A DNA stretch of 15,574 nucleotides from Minisyncoccota bacterium (GCA_025453415.1 JALOQL010000009.1:1-15574), one strand, 5' to 3'; shown: positions 5,661 to 11,989, counted from the first letter of the stretch. A program made the numbers and translations. Notes: generated by a model from the letters alone, not told the origin.

Positions 5661-7447
5661 AATTCGATCTTCTGGCCGTTTTGCAGCATCAGATAAAGCT
5701 GCTGCGCCATTCCGTTTTGCGGATCGGCCCGCAGGACCAGCGATAAAAGATATATCGCTTTCTGTTTGGCATCCTTATCGTTACCGATATTATCCGCCGC
5801 GTACAGCAAAGCCAGGTCCAGCTGCAACTTGGAGTTCTGCGGAAATTTCACCAACGACTCTTCCAAGAATTTCTTGGCCTCGTCGTATTTTTTCATTTGC
5901 ATCAAAATGCCGGCGATGTTTTCGTGGGCCAGATAATAATTCATGTCCGCCGCGATCCGGTACTGCTTAAGCGCGCCTTCGAGGTCGCCCTGGCGCTGGA
6001 GCACCGCGCCCAAATTATTTTGCGACGACGCCCATTTGGGCTGCAACTCGATCGATCTTTTAAAATGCTCCCCGGCCGCGGCAGCCCCTCCCGAACGGAA
6101 CAATTCCACGCCGAAATTATTCTCCAGATCGAACGTTCCCTGCGGCGAGACATAGCCCGCCTGCGCAATATCGTGGCCGTAAAGCGACAAACCATTGCGC
6201 CAGTCGAAGTTGCGCGATACCGTTCTCGCGCCAAGCGCAATTACCACGCCGGCAAAAAGCACCAGGGCGATTTTTTGTTTTCCCAAATCTATCCGTGAAA
6301 AAGGACCGGACACGGCAAAAATTACCGCGGCCAACGCGCCGATAATCGGCGCGTAAAGCCACCGCTCGGCCATGGTCATATCAAGGGGAATAATGTTTAA
6401 AACCGGCGCCAGGGTCACGCCAAACCAAAGAACAAAAAAAACAAAAAGTTTCGACCGGGTTTTATAAATGTAAAAAACAATCACAACCGCCAACGCCAGC
6501 AACACCAAAAACGGCTGCCAAAAAGCCGGGTCCGGCGGCGATACCACCACAAAATGCCGCGATATCGACAAGACGTCGGGCCAAAAAATTGTTTTCAAGT
6601 ATTGAAAAACTTCCTGCGGCACGGTCAATAGGCGTTGCCACAATGGCGCGTAATATATCGGCGCGTAATGGTCGGGCACCGCCGCGATCTTGGCCACCGC
6701 GATCCGCAAATAAAGGTAAAAACCGGCGGCAAGGGCAGTACCTGTCAAAAATTTCAAATATATCCCCCAATTCCTTTTACCAAAGAGCAAAAGATAAACA
6801 AACATCAAAAGGAAAGCGATCATTGCGGTCTCTTTGGCCAAAAGACCCAAAAATACCACTGCAAACGCCGCAAAAAAATTTTTTTGATTTGTTATCGCGC
6901 CGGACGCGTCCAGCGACCGAACCAATAAAAATAATCCCGCCAGCATCAAGAAGGTATAAGTGACCTCACCGATGCTGCCCACATAGGCCACCGACTCCAC
7001 ATTGGCCGGATGCACCGCGAATATCAGGGCCGCGGCAATCGCCACCGCGCGACCATTTACCGCGCCGTATTTTTCCAGGATGGATTTCAGCAGATAAAAC
7101 ACCAGCGCGGCGTTTGCGCAATGGAACAGCAGCTGCAGTAAATGATAGCCGAACGGCTGCAGACCCCAAACCGAATAATTGATGAAATAAGACAGCGTCA
7201 CCAAGGGCCGGTAGAATCCGCCGGACAAACCCGCGCCCCCGGCATAGAACGTGCTGGAAGTGAAAATCAACGGGAAATTCCGCCAATCGCGGATGACGGT
7301 ATTATTGACCACCTGCTCCTCGTCATCCCAAACAAAATCATTGAGCAACGCGTTGGCATAAACAAAAAAACCGGCGATCACCAAAACCGCGACCACAAAC
7401 CCGTCGCTTTTGAACTTCCCGATTATTTTCCCGAACCATCCGTCCAT
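5657..7447 (-). CDS. GT-C family glycosyltransferase with C-terminal TPRs
   Basis: 596 residues from the chosen ATG (7445-7447). The N-terminal two-thirds is polytopic. The first helix is followed by NDFVWDDEEQVV, with acidic residues D41 and D42 in the first outer loop as in GT-C enzymes (PMT, TMTC, Oligosaccharyltransferase-like), and GFYRPLVTLSYFINY follows at the end of that loop, typical of TMTC/DUF1736-like proteins. The last 160 residues carry about three to four tetratricopeptide repeats (for example NNLGAVLQRQGDLEGALKQY, and MQMKKYDEAKKFLEESL). It most likely moves a sugar from a lipid carrier to an extracytoplasmic acceptor. A longer frame starts with TTG at 7468, but GGGGATGGGG lies a suitable distance before the ATG at 7447, so I take that start. 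It is monocistronic as far as can be seen. Confidence 0.8.
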   Translation of the reverse strand: MDGWFGKIIGKFKSDGFVVAVLVIAGFFVYANALLNDFVWDDEEQVVNNTVIRDWRNFPLIFTSSTFYAGGAGLSGGFYRPLVTLSYFINYSVWGLQPFGYHLLQLLFHCANAALVFYLLKSILEKYGAVNGRAVAIAAALIFAVHPANVESVAYVGSIGEVTYTFLMLAGLFLLVRSLDASGAITNQKNFFAAFAVVFLGLLAKETAMIAFLLMFVYLLLFGKRNWGIYLKFLTGTALAAGFYLYLRIAVAKIAAVPDHYAPIYYAPLWQRLLTVPQEVFQYLKTIFWPDVLSISRHFVVVSPPDPAFWQPFLVLLALAVVIVFYIYKTRSKLFVFFVLWFGVTLAPVLNIIPLDMTMAERWLYAPIIGALAAVIFAVSGPFSRIDLGKQKIALVLFAGVVIALGARTVSRNFDWRNGLSLYGHDIAQAGYVSPQGTFDLENNFGVELFRSGGAAAAGEHFKRSIELQPKWASSQNNLGAVLQRQGDLEGALKQYRIAADMNYYLAHENIAGILMQMKKYDEAKKFLEESLVKFPQNSKLQLDLALLYAADNIGNDKDAKQKAIYLLSLVLRADPQNGMAQQLYLMLQNGQKIEL

Positions 7448-7473
7448 ATGTATTTCCCCATCCCCCAAGAAAC

Positions 7474-7580
7474 ACGCAAAACAAATATTTTACGGGACAC
7501 TATTTTACGCGGCCGGCGTAAAATACTAGCAAATTTGCCACCAGGCAAATTTGCGCGTCCCTAAAATATTTGTTTTGCGT
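7474..7580. repeat. Cloverleaf-type inverted-repeat element A
   Basis: Outer arms 7474-7498 and 7557-7580 pair over 24 bases with a single one-base bulge. The interior folds into two more hairpins: TATTTTACGC (7501-7510) with GCGTAAAATA (7516-7525), and GCAAATTTGCC (7529-7539) with GGCAAATTTGC (7544-7554) around an ACCA loop. Nearly every base is paired, so this is a designed-looking three-way junction, not chance AT richness. Confidence 0.85.
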
Positions 7581-7620
7581 ATTTCAATGTCTCTATTCTA
7601 CATCCATCCACACATCTATA

Positions 7621-7736
7621 AAAAGTTTACGGCGAATATTTTAATGGAGCCTTGAGAGCGCGACGGCGCGAACACGAGCCGATTCGCCACCAGGCGAATT
7701 GGCGTGCTCCATGAAAATATTTGCCGAAAAACTTTT
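7621..7736. repeat. Cloverleaf-type inverted-repeat element B
   Basis: Outer arms 7621-7650 and 7706-7736 pair with three mismatches and one bulge. Inside are an imperfect hairpin at 7651-7678 (GCGC/GCGC core) and ATTCGCC (7682-7688) with GGCGAAT (7693-7699) around ACCA. It shares with element A the AATATTTTA motif in the left arm and the GCCACCAGGC loop of the second hairpin, and it follows A after 40 unpaired bases. Confidence 0.85.
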
Positions 7737-7749
7737 GATTACCCCACCC

Positions 7750-8457
7750 TTATTCTATACCCCGCGCCCTCTCATCCAAATTTTTAATATGCTCGGCAAA
7801 TTCCCCCATCGAAAGCCGGAAAGACATTTCCTGCGGGAAAGAGATCTCGATGCCCGAAGGCAGCGCCACGCGGATCAGACCCGGTTTTGGCGGATTCATT
7901 ACCGGCATCCCGGCCCGCGGCGGCATAACCGATGCCTCCGGCGGCGCGGGCTGGCCGGAATCCAATCTGCCGTCGCGTAGCATCCCGGCAAATTCCATGG
8001 TCTCCAAGAAATTGGCCGCGGCCGCGGGCGCGGCCTTTTCGGTTATCCGAAAATCCGCCGCCAGCACCCTTGGCAGTTCCCGCGGCAAAGCTTCGCCGCC
8101 AAAGCGCGCCGCCAATTTCGCGTAAAGCGCCGGATTTAGCGCCGCCCGCAAAACCGCCGCTTCGCTGCCCTCTTTGGGATATTCGAATATCTCTTTTGCC
8201 AAAAGCGTCACCGCATAGGTACCACGTTGCCGTTCCAGCAACCCGAAATGCACCAACGCGCCGATCTTCACCGAGGCCGCGCCGGAAAAAGACGCGTAGC
8301 CCAAACCTTTGGCCAGATTGTCGCGCGTGTGCGGCCCGGCGCCGTAGTTCTCGAACAGGCGCTTTGCGGCATCGATGGCCGGCGATAAAGCGATCAGCGG
8401 GTATGCCCCGCTCCGCTCTTTGCGCCCGGATTTTTTATCAGCCGTTTTTCGGTCCAT
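7750..8457 (-). CDS. Winged-helix-like DNA-binding protein, unknown function
   Basis: 235 residues, not a named family to me. Residues about 20-90 read as a helix-turn-helix/winged unit: YPLIALSPAIDAAKRLFENY, then TRDNLAKGLGYASFSGAASV, GALVHFGLLERQRGTYAVT and LLAKEIFEYP, the order of helices and wing seen in winged-helix regulators. The middle (about 100-160) is helical and Ala-rich, and the C-terminal part, after a Pro/Met-rich linker, holds LIRVALPSGIEISFPQEMSFRLSMGEF, probably a small beta unit. No signal peptide. It could be a repressor or an accessory host factor. No clear Shine-Dalgarno is seen, and the upstream strand is full of AAGATAAAAT repeats. Elements A and B lie just after its stop codon. 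Confidence 0.65.
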   Translation of the reverse strand: MDRKTADKKSGRKERSGAYPLIALSPAIDAAKRLFENYGAGPHTRDNLAKGLGYASFSGAASVKIGALVHFGLLERQRGTYAVTLLAKEIFEYPKEGSEAAVLRAALNPALYAKLAARFGGEALPRELPRVLAADFRITEKAAPAAAANFLETMEFAGMLRDGRLDSGQPAPPEASVMPPRAGMPVMNPPKPGLIRVALPSGIEISFPQEMSFRLSMGEFAEHIKNLDERARGIE

Positions 8458-8548
8458 TGTTTTATATTTTATCTTATTTTATCTTACCAAATCTAAAATA
8501 AGAGTGTAAATAGCTATTCGACACGGGTATCGGCTCCCTGTTCTCCGG

Positions 8549-8661
8549 TAATCCACACCCCTCGAACACTTTTCCACAGGTTATAAGATAAAATATCAAT
8601 TTTTATCTAAATTTAAGGATAAAATAGACATCCGAATAGTGTGGGTTTCCTGTGGAAAACT
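8549..8661. other. Cluster of DnaA-box-like sites with AT-rich core
   Basis: Three 9-mers one mismatch from the DnaA box TTATCCACA occur in 113 bases: TAATCCACA (8549-8557), TTTTCCACA (8570-8578) and, on the other strand, TTTTCCACA (8651-8659). The last two share the longer word TTTTCCACAGG in opposite orientation. Between them is AT-rich DNA with repeated GATAAAAT words (8587-8626), more of which lie at 8467-8486. CTATTCG (8514-8520) and CGAATAG (8633-8639) are inverted around it. It is a candidate replication-initiator or DnaA-regulated site; dnaA is not in the window. Confidence 0.45.
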
Positions 8662-8701
8662 TTTTGATGTGGGCAACAACCCTCTCAACGTTGTAAAAAA
8701 C

Positions 8702-8729
8702 TTGACATTTACAAATTTTTATATATAAT
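8702..8729 (+). promoter_or_regulatory. Near-consensus sigma-70 promoter of the zinc-ribbon gene
   Basis: TTGACA (8702-8707) and TATAAT (8724-8729) with a 16-base spacer. The expected start of transcription near 8736 is only about eight bases before the ATG at 8744, so the mRNA would be nearly leaderless. Confidence 0.8.
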
Positions 8730-8743
8730 TTTTTTGATAGCTC

Positions 8744-9013
8744 ATGATAAGAAAACTGATCAAGGCCATGCTGTGCCCCATTAAAAAAGAACCCGTAATA
8801 AGACTGGTTGTTGGGCCAGAAGAATGCGCCAAGGCTTTCAGACGGGTGACAACGAGCCGCCCGATACCGCTTGCGAAAAACTTCAAGTGTCCAAGATGCG
8901 AGCAGTATACACTTGTAAGACCGTATTTTGGAGGGGAAGAGATTCCGCCATGCAGCAATTGCGATCACGTAATCGAGGTACCGGAATCACAATTTGAGGT
9001 CCTCGACGAGTAG
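8744..9013 (+). CDS. Small zinc-ribbon protein
   Basis: 89 residues, cytosolic, with a C-terminal zinc ribbon: two knuckles, KCPRC (C49, C52) and PCSNC (C70, C73), separated by 17 residues, which fits one tetra-Cys zinc site. The N-terminal half is basic (MIRKLIKAML, FRRVTTSRPIP) and may contact nucleic acid. No family name is recognised. No Shine-Dalgarno precedes the first ATG, in line with the leaderless promoter; an internal ATG at 8768 has AAGG too close to be useful. A terminator 70 bases beyond the stop codon closes the unit. A transcription- or translation-associated adaptor is possible but not shown. Confidence 0.75.
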   Translation: MIRKLIKAMLCPIKKEPVIRLVVGPEECAKAFRRVTTSRPIPLAKNFKCPRCEQYTLVRPYFGGEEIPPCSNCDHVIEVPESQFEVLDE

Positions 9014-9081
9014 TTTCTTCCCCTCATTCTTTATTTTGTACAAACGAAACCCACATTTTACAAATAAAATAATTAATTAGC

Positions 9082-9112
9082 AAAAGCCGCCCTTTGTGAG
9101 GCGGCTTTTAAT
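9082..9112. terminator. Terminator between the zinc-ribbon gene and tRNA-Ala
   Basis: AAAAGCCGCC (9082-9091) pairs perfectly with GGCGGCTTTT (9100-9109) around an eight-base loop. T-runs on both strands let it end the + strand zinc-ribbon transcript and the minus-strand tRNA transcript. Confidence 0.8.
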
Positions 9113-9129
9113 TAGAACAGGTTTGGCGG

Positions 9130-9200
9130 TGGACCTGGCGAGAATCGGACTCGCGCTTCCGCAATGCGAATGCGGCGTCTTACCACTTGACTACAGGCCC
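9130..9200 (-). tRNA. tRNA-Ala(CGC)
   Basis: On the minus strand the 71-nt sequence folds as a full cloverleaf: acceptor GGGCCTG/CAGGTCC, a three-pair D stem (GTC/GAC) with AAGTGGTAA, anticodon arm CCGCA-TTCGCAT-TGCGG, a short variable loop, and T arm GCGAG-TCCGATT-CTCGC. The loop gives anticodon CGC (9166-9168), reading GCG. Pair 3-70 is G-T, the G3:U70 wobble that is the main identity element for alanyl-tRNA synthetase, so codon and identity agree. The discriminator is A, and CCA is not encoded (CCG follows), so the end must be added by nucleotidyltransferase. Confidence 0.92.
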
Positions 9201-9262
9201 AAAGCGCGATTACGCGCAATTAACAATTTTCAATTTCCAAACAAAATCCAAGTTTTTTCAAA

Positions 9263-9304
9263 GCAAGGGTCTATCCCTCGCTACCGCGAGGGTTAGTCCC
9301 TTGC
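9263..9304. repeat. Two-tier inverted repeat between tRNA-Ala and the HAD gene
   Basis: GCAAGGG (9263-9269) pairs with CCCTTGC (9298-9304), and inside it CCCTCGC (9275-9281) pairs with GCGAGGG (9286-9292) around TACC, leaving symmetric five-base internal loops. There is no T-run on either side, so it is unlikely to be a simple terminator; it may be a REP-like element or a structured 3' end of the HAD transcript. Confidence 0.6.
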
Positions 9305-9321
9305 GACCCAAAATCACAATC

Positions 9322-9948
9322 CTACAAAAACCTTTTTAATTCCTTCAAACTGGCGATCTTAATGATCGCCGGATCGTCAACTTTCACCTTGTTCTCCCGG
9401 TCGATAAGCACCGCTTTCATGCCGATCGCCAGCGCCGGCAGAATGTCGTTTTCCAAACTGTCGCCCACCATCACCGCTTCTTCCGGGTCGGCCTGCATCT
9501 TTTCCAGCACCGCCAAAAAAGCTTTCAGATCGGGCTTGGCCGCGCCCGCGATTTCCGGCGAGAAAACCTCGAAATGGCGCAATTCCGGGATCGACGAAAC
9601 CACGAATTTGCCGCTCAGGGTCAGGACCGCTTTGTCCTGCGGCAACGACAACACGCTTTCGGCGTCTTCGTACAACCGGCAGGTCAGCCTCCTTTCCAGG
9701 AAAGCTTCCAGCGATTCGCGCCGGTCGGCTTCCAACACTATCCCCAATTTCTGCACCACCTTGTCGGTCAGCTCCTTCCAGCTGGCCGCCTCGGAAAAAT
9801 ATGCAGGCAGCTTCTCTTCCAGCTTGGCAACCTGCTCGTCGCTCACGGGCAGATTAAATTCGCGCAGTTTTTCCGCGACGTTGCGATATTCGCCCGCCGC
9901 GTAGTGCGCCAGAGTGCCGGAAAAGTCAAAAATTATCAGCCGGATCAT
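9322..9948 (-). CDS. HAD-superfamily hydrolase with DxS motif I
   Basis: 208 residues with the HAD order: motif I FDFSGTL (D8, S10, T12), a helical cap (about residues 15-100), motif II near LTLSG (T110/S112), motif III AKPD (K138) and motif IV VGDSLENDI (D163, D168). In most phosphatases of the family motif I is DxDxT; here the second Asp, the usual acid/base, is Ser. The nucleophile Asp and the Mg ligands remain. The enzyme may therefore be a slow phosphatase, use another acid, or bind rather than turn over phosphoesters. The cap resembles the phosphoglycolate phosphatase/haloacid dehalogenase group. It stands alone, with opposite-strand neighbours on the upstream side. Confidence 0.8.
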   Translation of the reverse strand: MIRLIIFDFSGTLAHYAAGEYRNVAEKLREFNLPVSDEQVAKLEEKLPAYFSEAASWKELTDKVVQKLGIVLEADRRESLEAFLERRLTCRLYEDAESVLSLPQDKAVLTLSGKFVVSSIPELRHFEVFSPEIAGAAKPDLKAFLAVLEKMQADPEEAVMVGDSLENDILPALAIGMKAVLIDRENKVKVDDPAIIKIASLKELKRFL

Positions 9949-10004
9949 CGTGGATATGACAAATTACATCCTAACGATACCAGAAAACACCCGGGCAATC
10001 AACC

Positions 10005-10033
10005 TTGACTAAATTAATAAAATGTGCTTTAAT
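10005..10033 (+). promoter_or_regulatory. Promoter of the first island gene
   Basis: TTGACT (10005-10010) followed after 17 bases by TTTAAT (10028-10033). The predicted start lies about 12 bases before the ATG at 10053, leaving just room for the AGGTGA ribosome site. Confidence 0.65.
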
Positions 10034-10052
10034 GTGTGAAAGGTGAAAGTTC

Positions 10053-10541
10053 ATGATTAAGGCAAGAACCTTGTTAACAATATTTGTGTTGTTTGGGCTT
10101 TTAGGGATTTTTTGCGGCACCGCAGTCGCCGGGGAATACAAATACAATACCTCGGACGTGGTTCGGATCATTTACGAAAGAGCGGGCGTATTGCCGGCTT
10201 TCAACTTGACCCAGAAAGATCTGGTTGACGGCGGGTTCGAGACCACCATAAAGGATCAAAACGTCTCGATGCCAATATATCGCCTGAAGGATTTCGGACG
10301 GGTTCTAAACGTGACCGAATACGTTCCCAACTGGAACCGAGCGGTTCCGGTGCTGTACCTTCTGAATAAGGGAAGGCCCCTGGGGAGTGCGCTCGCAAAT
10401 ACTACCGAAATCCACGTCCAAAGCCAGGTATTCCTTTACAACAGCGACAAGAAGAAGGTAATCCAAATGGTGTTTAACCCGTGGGGACCTCAGAGCGAGG
10501 TCTATCACAGCGCCCCGTATCCATTCAACACAAGCAACTAG
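10053..10541 (+). CDS. Exported protein rich in N-x-S/T sequons, unknown function
   Basis: 162 residues. The signal peptide is clear: MIKAR, a hydrophobic core to about residue 20 and a likely cut after FCGTAVA-GEY (A26). The mature 136 residues are a mixed alpha/beta domain (DVVRIIYERAG; QSQVFLYNSDKKKVIQMVFNPWGP) with no cysteine. Six N-x-S/T sequons (NTS, NLT, NVS, NVT, NTT, NTS) occur in the mature part. I find no family resemblance. AAAGGTGAAAG is a good ribosome site eight bases ahead of the ATG. It is the first of six exported-protein genes in a row on this strand and has its own promoter and terminator. Confidence 0.75.
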   Translation: MIKARTLLTIFVLFGLLGIFCGTAVAGEYKYNTSDVVRIIYERAGVLPAFNLTQKDLVDGGFETTIKDQNVSMPIYRLKDFGRVLNVTEYVPNWNRAVPVLYLLNKGRPLGSALANTTEIHVQSQVFLYNSDKKKVIQMVFNPWGPQSEVYHSAPYPFNTSN

Positions 10542-10557
10542 TATCCCCTATTAAGTA

Positions 10558-10590
10558 GGTAGCCCGCATGGGTTTACCGAATTCTTTTTT
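10558..10590 (+). terminator. Terminator of the first island gene
   Basis: GGTA (10558-10561) pairs with TACC (10575-10578) and CCC with GGG around GCAT, with a small bulge, and seven T follow the stem. A second weaker stem with seven T lies at 10610-10633 (CCGC/GCGG). Confidence 0.65.
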
Positions 10591-10707
10591 TATTAGGACC
10601 CATTTTTGTCCGCAACGCGCAAGCGGTTTTTTTATACATCGAAGCATTAAAAGATGACCGATTGCCTCACAAAATTTGTCCCGGTGACACCGTTTTTGGC
10701 GTCACCC

Positions 10708-10736
10708 TTGACAAAAAAATATATCCATGCTAAATT
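10708..10736 (+). promoter_or_regulatory. Distal promoter of the Ser/Thr/Gly-rich protein gene
   Basis: TTGACA (10708-10713), 17-base spacer beginning with an A-tract, TAAATT (10731-10736). The block around the -35 (10700-10721) repeats at 11953-11974 with one difference. A dyad GGTGAC/GTCACC ends two bases before the -35 and could be an operator. Confidence 0.75.
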
Positions 10737-10797
10737 ATTTTTTGTTTGATTAGTACATCAAATCAATTATGTCGAGACCGCCACTATGAGTGGACCC

Positions 10798-10826
10798 TTG
10801 ACAAGGTTGAAGCGATGTGCTAGGAT
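10798..10826 (+). promoter_or_regulatory. Proximal promoter of the Ser/Thr/Gly-rich protein gene
   Basis: TTGACA (10798-10803), 17-base spacer, TAGGAT (10821-10826). The hairpin CCACT/AGTGG ends five bases before the -35, the same layout as at the distal promoter 90 bases upstream. Confidence 0.65.
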
Positions 10827-10832
10827 AGCGAA

Positions 10833-10997
10833 CGTGACCGTACAACCTGAATGAGTAGATGCCCCAGAGGATGCTCTGTTGGCATGGGGGTTGCGGATTA
10901 CGTGCAAAGTTCTTCGAAAACTAGATGACCAGTAGGCCATATGGCTTTCGAGGAAAAGAGAGAAAAACTGAACTGTATATACAGGAACGGGATTTGA
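10833..10997 (+). promoter_or_regulatory. Long structured 5' leader
   Basis: Three dyads lie in order: ATGCC+CAGAG with CTCTG+GGCAT (10859-10885); TTCTTCGAAA (10910-10919) with TTTCGAGGAA (10946-10955), nine of ten paired, enclosing the perfect palindrome GCCATATGGC (10936-10945); and CTGTATATACAG (10973-10984), whose end touches the AGGAACGGG ribosome site. The last could hide the site by folding. It does not match a riboswitch I know. Confidence 0.5.
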
Positions 10998-11750
10998 ATG
11001 AAAGACATTATTGCGACATTAGTAGTAATAGCCGCCGCTCTGTTTGCGGGAATAGGATCGTCTCTTGCGGATAGCCAGCTAACCAATGTGGTCGAGTCAA
11101 GCTCCGGATTCGGAAGCAGCAACGTCTTCAGCGCTTCCGACTCTTCAATGACAGGAGGAAATGGAGGATATCAGTCAACCGGAACCGTGGTCAACAACCG
11201 CGCTGGAACCGTGGGCACCGTTACTGTGCTGGACTCGCAAAGCGCAAGTGGGGTCAATTACCCATTCAGTGCGATCGGGATCAGCACCAACAACCAGGCC
11301 GGATTTGCCTCCACTACCGACATGTCCAGGCAGAGTCAAACCGGACAGAAGTACGGAACTGAAGTCAGCAACCTGCGCGACATAACGCTCGGCGGCGTAG
11401 CCATCGAGAACAACGGCCAGTTCCAATTCCAGGCCGGATGCGAGGGTTCTCAGTACCAGGGGAAGACAACCAATACCCAAGGCTTCTCCTTCGGAATGTC
11501 AACCAACACCAACTCTCAGACTGCTTTCAACAAGAAGGGAACTGATCAGACTATCGAGGGAACTGACGGAGTTACTGCAGTCGGACCGGTAGTTCTCAGC
11601 ACCGGAGCATACCAATCAATCGTCGGTGGCAAGTATTCCGATAATGGGCAGTCCATCAACTTGGGCACCAATGCCAAGTCATACTGCAGCGATGCCAGCA
11701 CCACAGTGCGAACCGCTCAGGATATTGTGAAGCTGAACCACTGGCGCTAA
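10998..11750 (+). CDS. Exported Ser/Thr/Asn/Gly-rich beta protein
   Basis: 250 residues. The signal peptide (hydrophobic residues 4-20, likely cut after SSLA-DSQ, A24) is followed by a low-charge, Ser/Thr/Asn/Gln/Gly-rich chain with alternating patterns (STGTVVNNRAGTVGTVTVLD; GGVAIENNGQFQFQAG), typical of beta-solenoids, adhesins or filament subunits. Recurrent NNxAG(F/T) and TN(T/N)xSQ words suggest loose internal repeats. Two cysteines, C148 and C230, may form a disulfide. No prepilin cleavage site and no LPXTG-like end were seen. It has the longest and most structured leader of the island and two promoters, which suggests tight or high-level control. Likely a surface or secreted structural protein; no family recognised. 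Confidence 0.75.
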   Translation: MKDIIATLVVIAAALFAGIGSSLADSQLTNVVESSSGFGSSNVFSASDSSMTGGNGGYQSTGTVVNNRAGTVGTVTVLDSQSASGVNYPFSAIGISTNNQAGFASTTDMSRQSQTGQKYGTEVSNLRDITLGGVAIENNGQFQFQAGCEGSQYQGKTTNTQGFSFGMSTNTNSQTAFNKKGTDQTIEGTDGVTAVGPVVLSTGAYQSIVGGKYSDNGQSINLGTNAKSYCSDASTTVRTAQDIVKLNHWR

Positions 11751-11822
11751 GGTCGATCGTATAGCAGAAGAACAAGCATGCTACTTCCCTCCGGGGTCGT
11801 AGCCATCATTTTTTTTAGGACG

Positions 11823-11855
11823 CCACTTTTAACCAAAAAGTGGTTTTGGCTTTTT
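11823..11855 (+). terminator. Terminator of the Ser/Thr/Gly-rich protein gene
   Basis: CCACTTTT (11823-11830) pairs with AAAAGTGG (11836-11843) around AACCA, followed by TTTTGGCTTTTT. Confidence 0.7.
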
Positions 11856-11960
11856 ATTTGAATATTTTTTTTAGTAAGCGCGATCGTCTCATTGTTACTG
11901 AAGTTAACGGAACCATGGTGTCCTATTTTATCCACAATTTGAAAATATGGGACGTCACTC

Positions 11961-11989
11961 TTGACAAAAAAATAAAAAGGGTGTATGTT
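11961..11989 (+). promoter_or_regulatory. Promoter of the helical exported protein pair
   Basis: TTGACA (11961-11966), 17-base spacer, TATGTT (11984-11989). The -35 and A-tract match those of the distal promoter at 10708 (shared CTTGACAAAAAAATA plus the CGTCAC upstream), pointing to a common origin or regulator. Confidence 0.7.

Larger units (their letters stand above)
10542..10997 (+). other. 456-bp gene-free stretch: terminators, two promoters and a leader
   Basis: No coding frame here is convincing. In order it holds the terminator(s) of the upstream gene, a dyad GGTGAC/GTCACC (10683-10706) directly before promoter 1, a hairpin CCACT-ATG-AGTGG (10781-10793) directly before promoter 2, and a leader of about 165 bases from promoter 2. 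The leader is described separately. A small RNA ending before the ATG cannot be excluded. Confidence 0.6.

Noticed and set aside
5897..6298. + strand frame inside the glycosyltransferase gene
   Set aside because: Antisense to the TPR part, which is well supported.
10973..10984. LexA-type SOS box
   Set aside because: CTGTATATACAG has CTG-N6-CAG, four bases shorter than the CTG-N10-CAG of LexA boxes, and it lies inside the leader at the ribosome site.
10998..11750. Type IV pilin or sortase-anchored adhesin
   Set aside because: No prepilin peptidase site before the hydrophobic stretch and no LPXTG-type tail; the start is an ordinary signal peptide.
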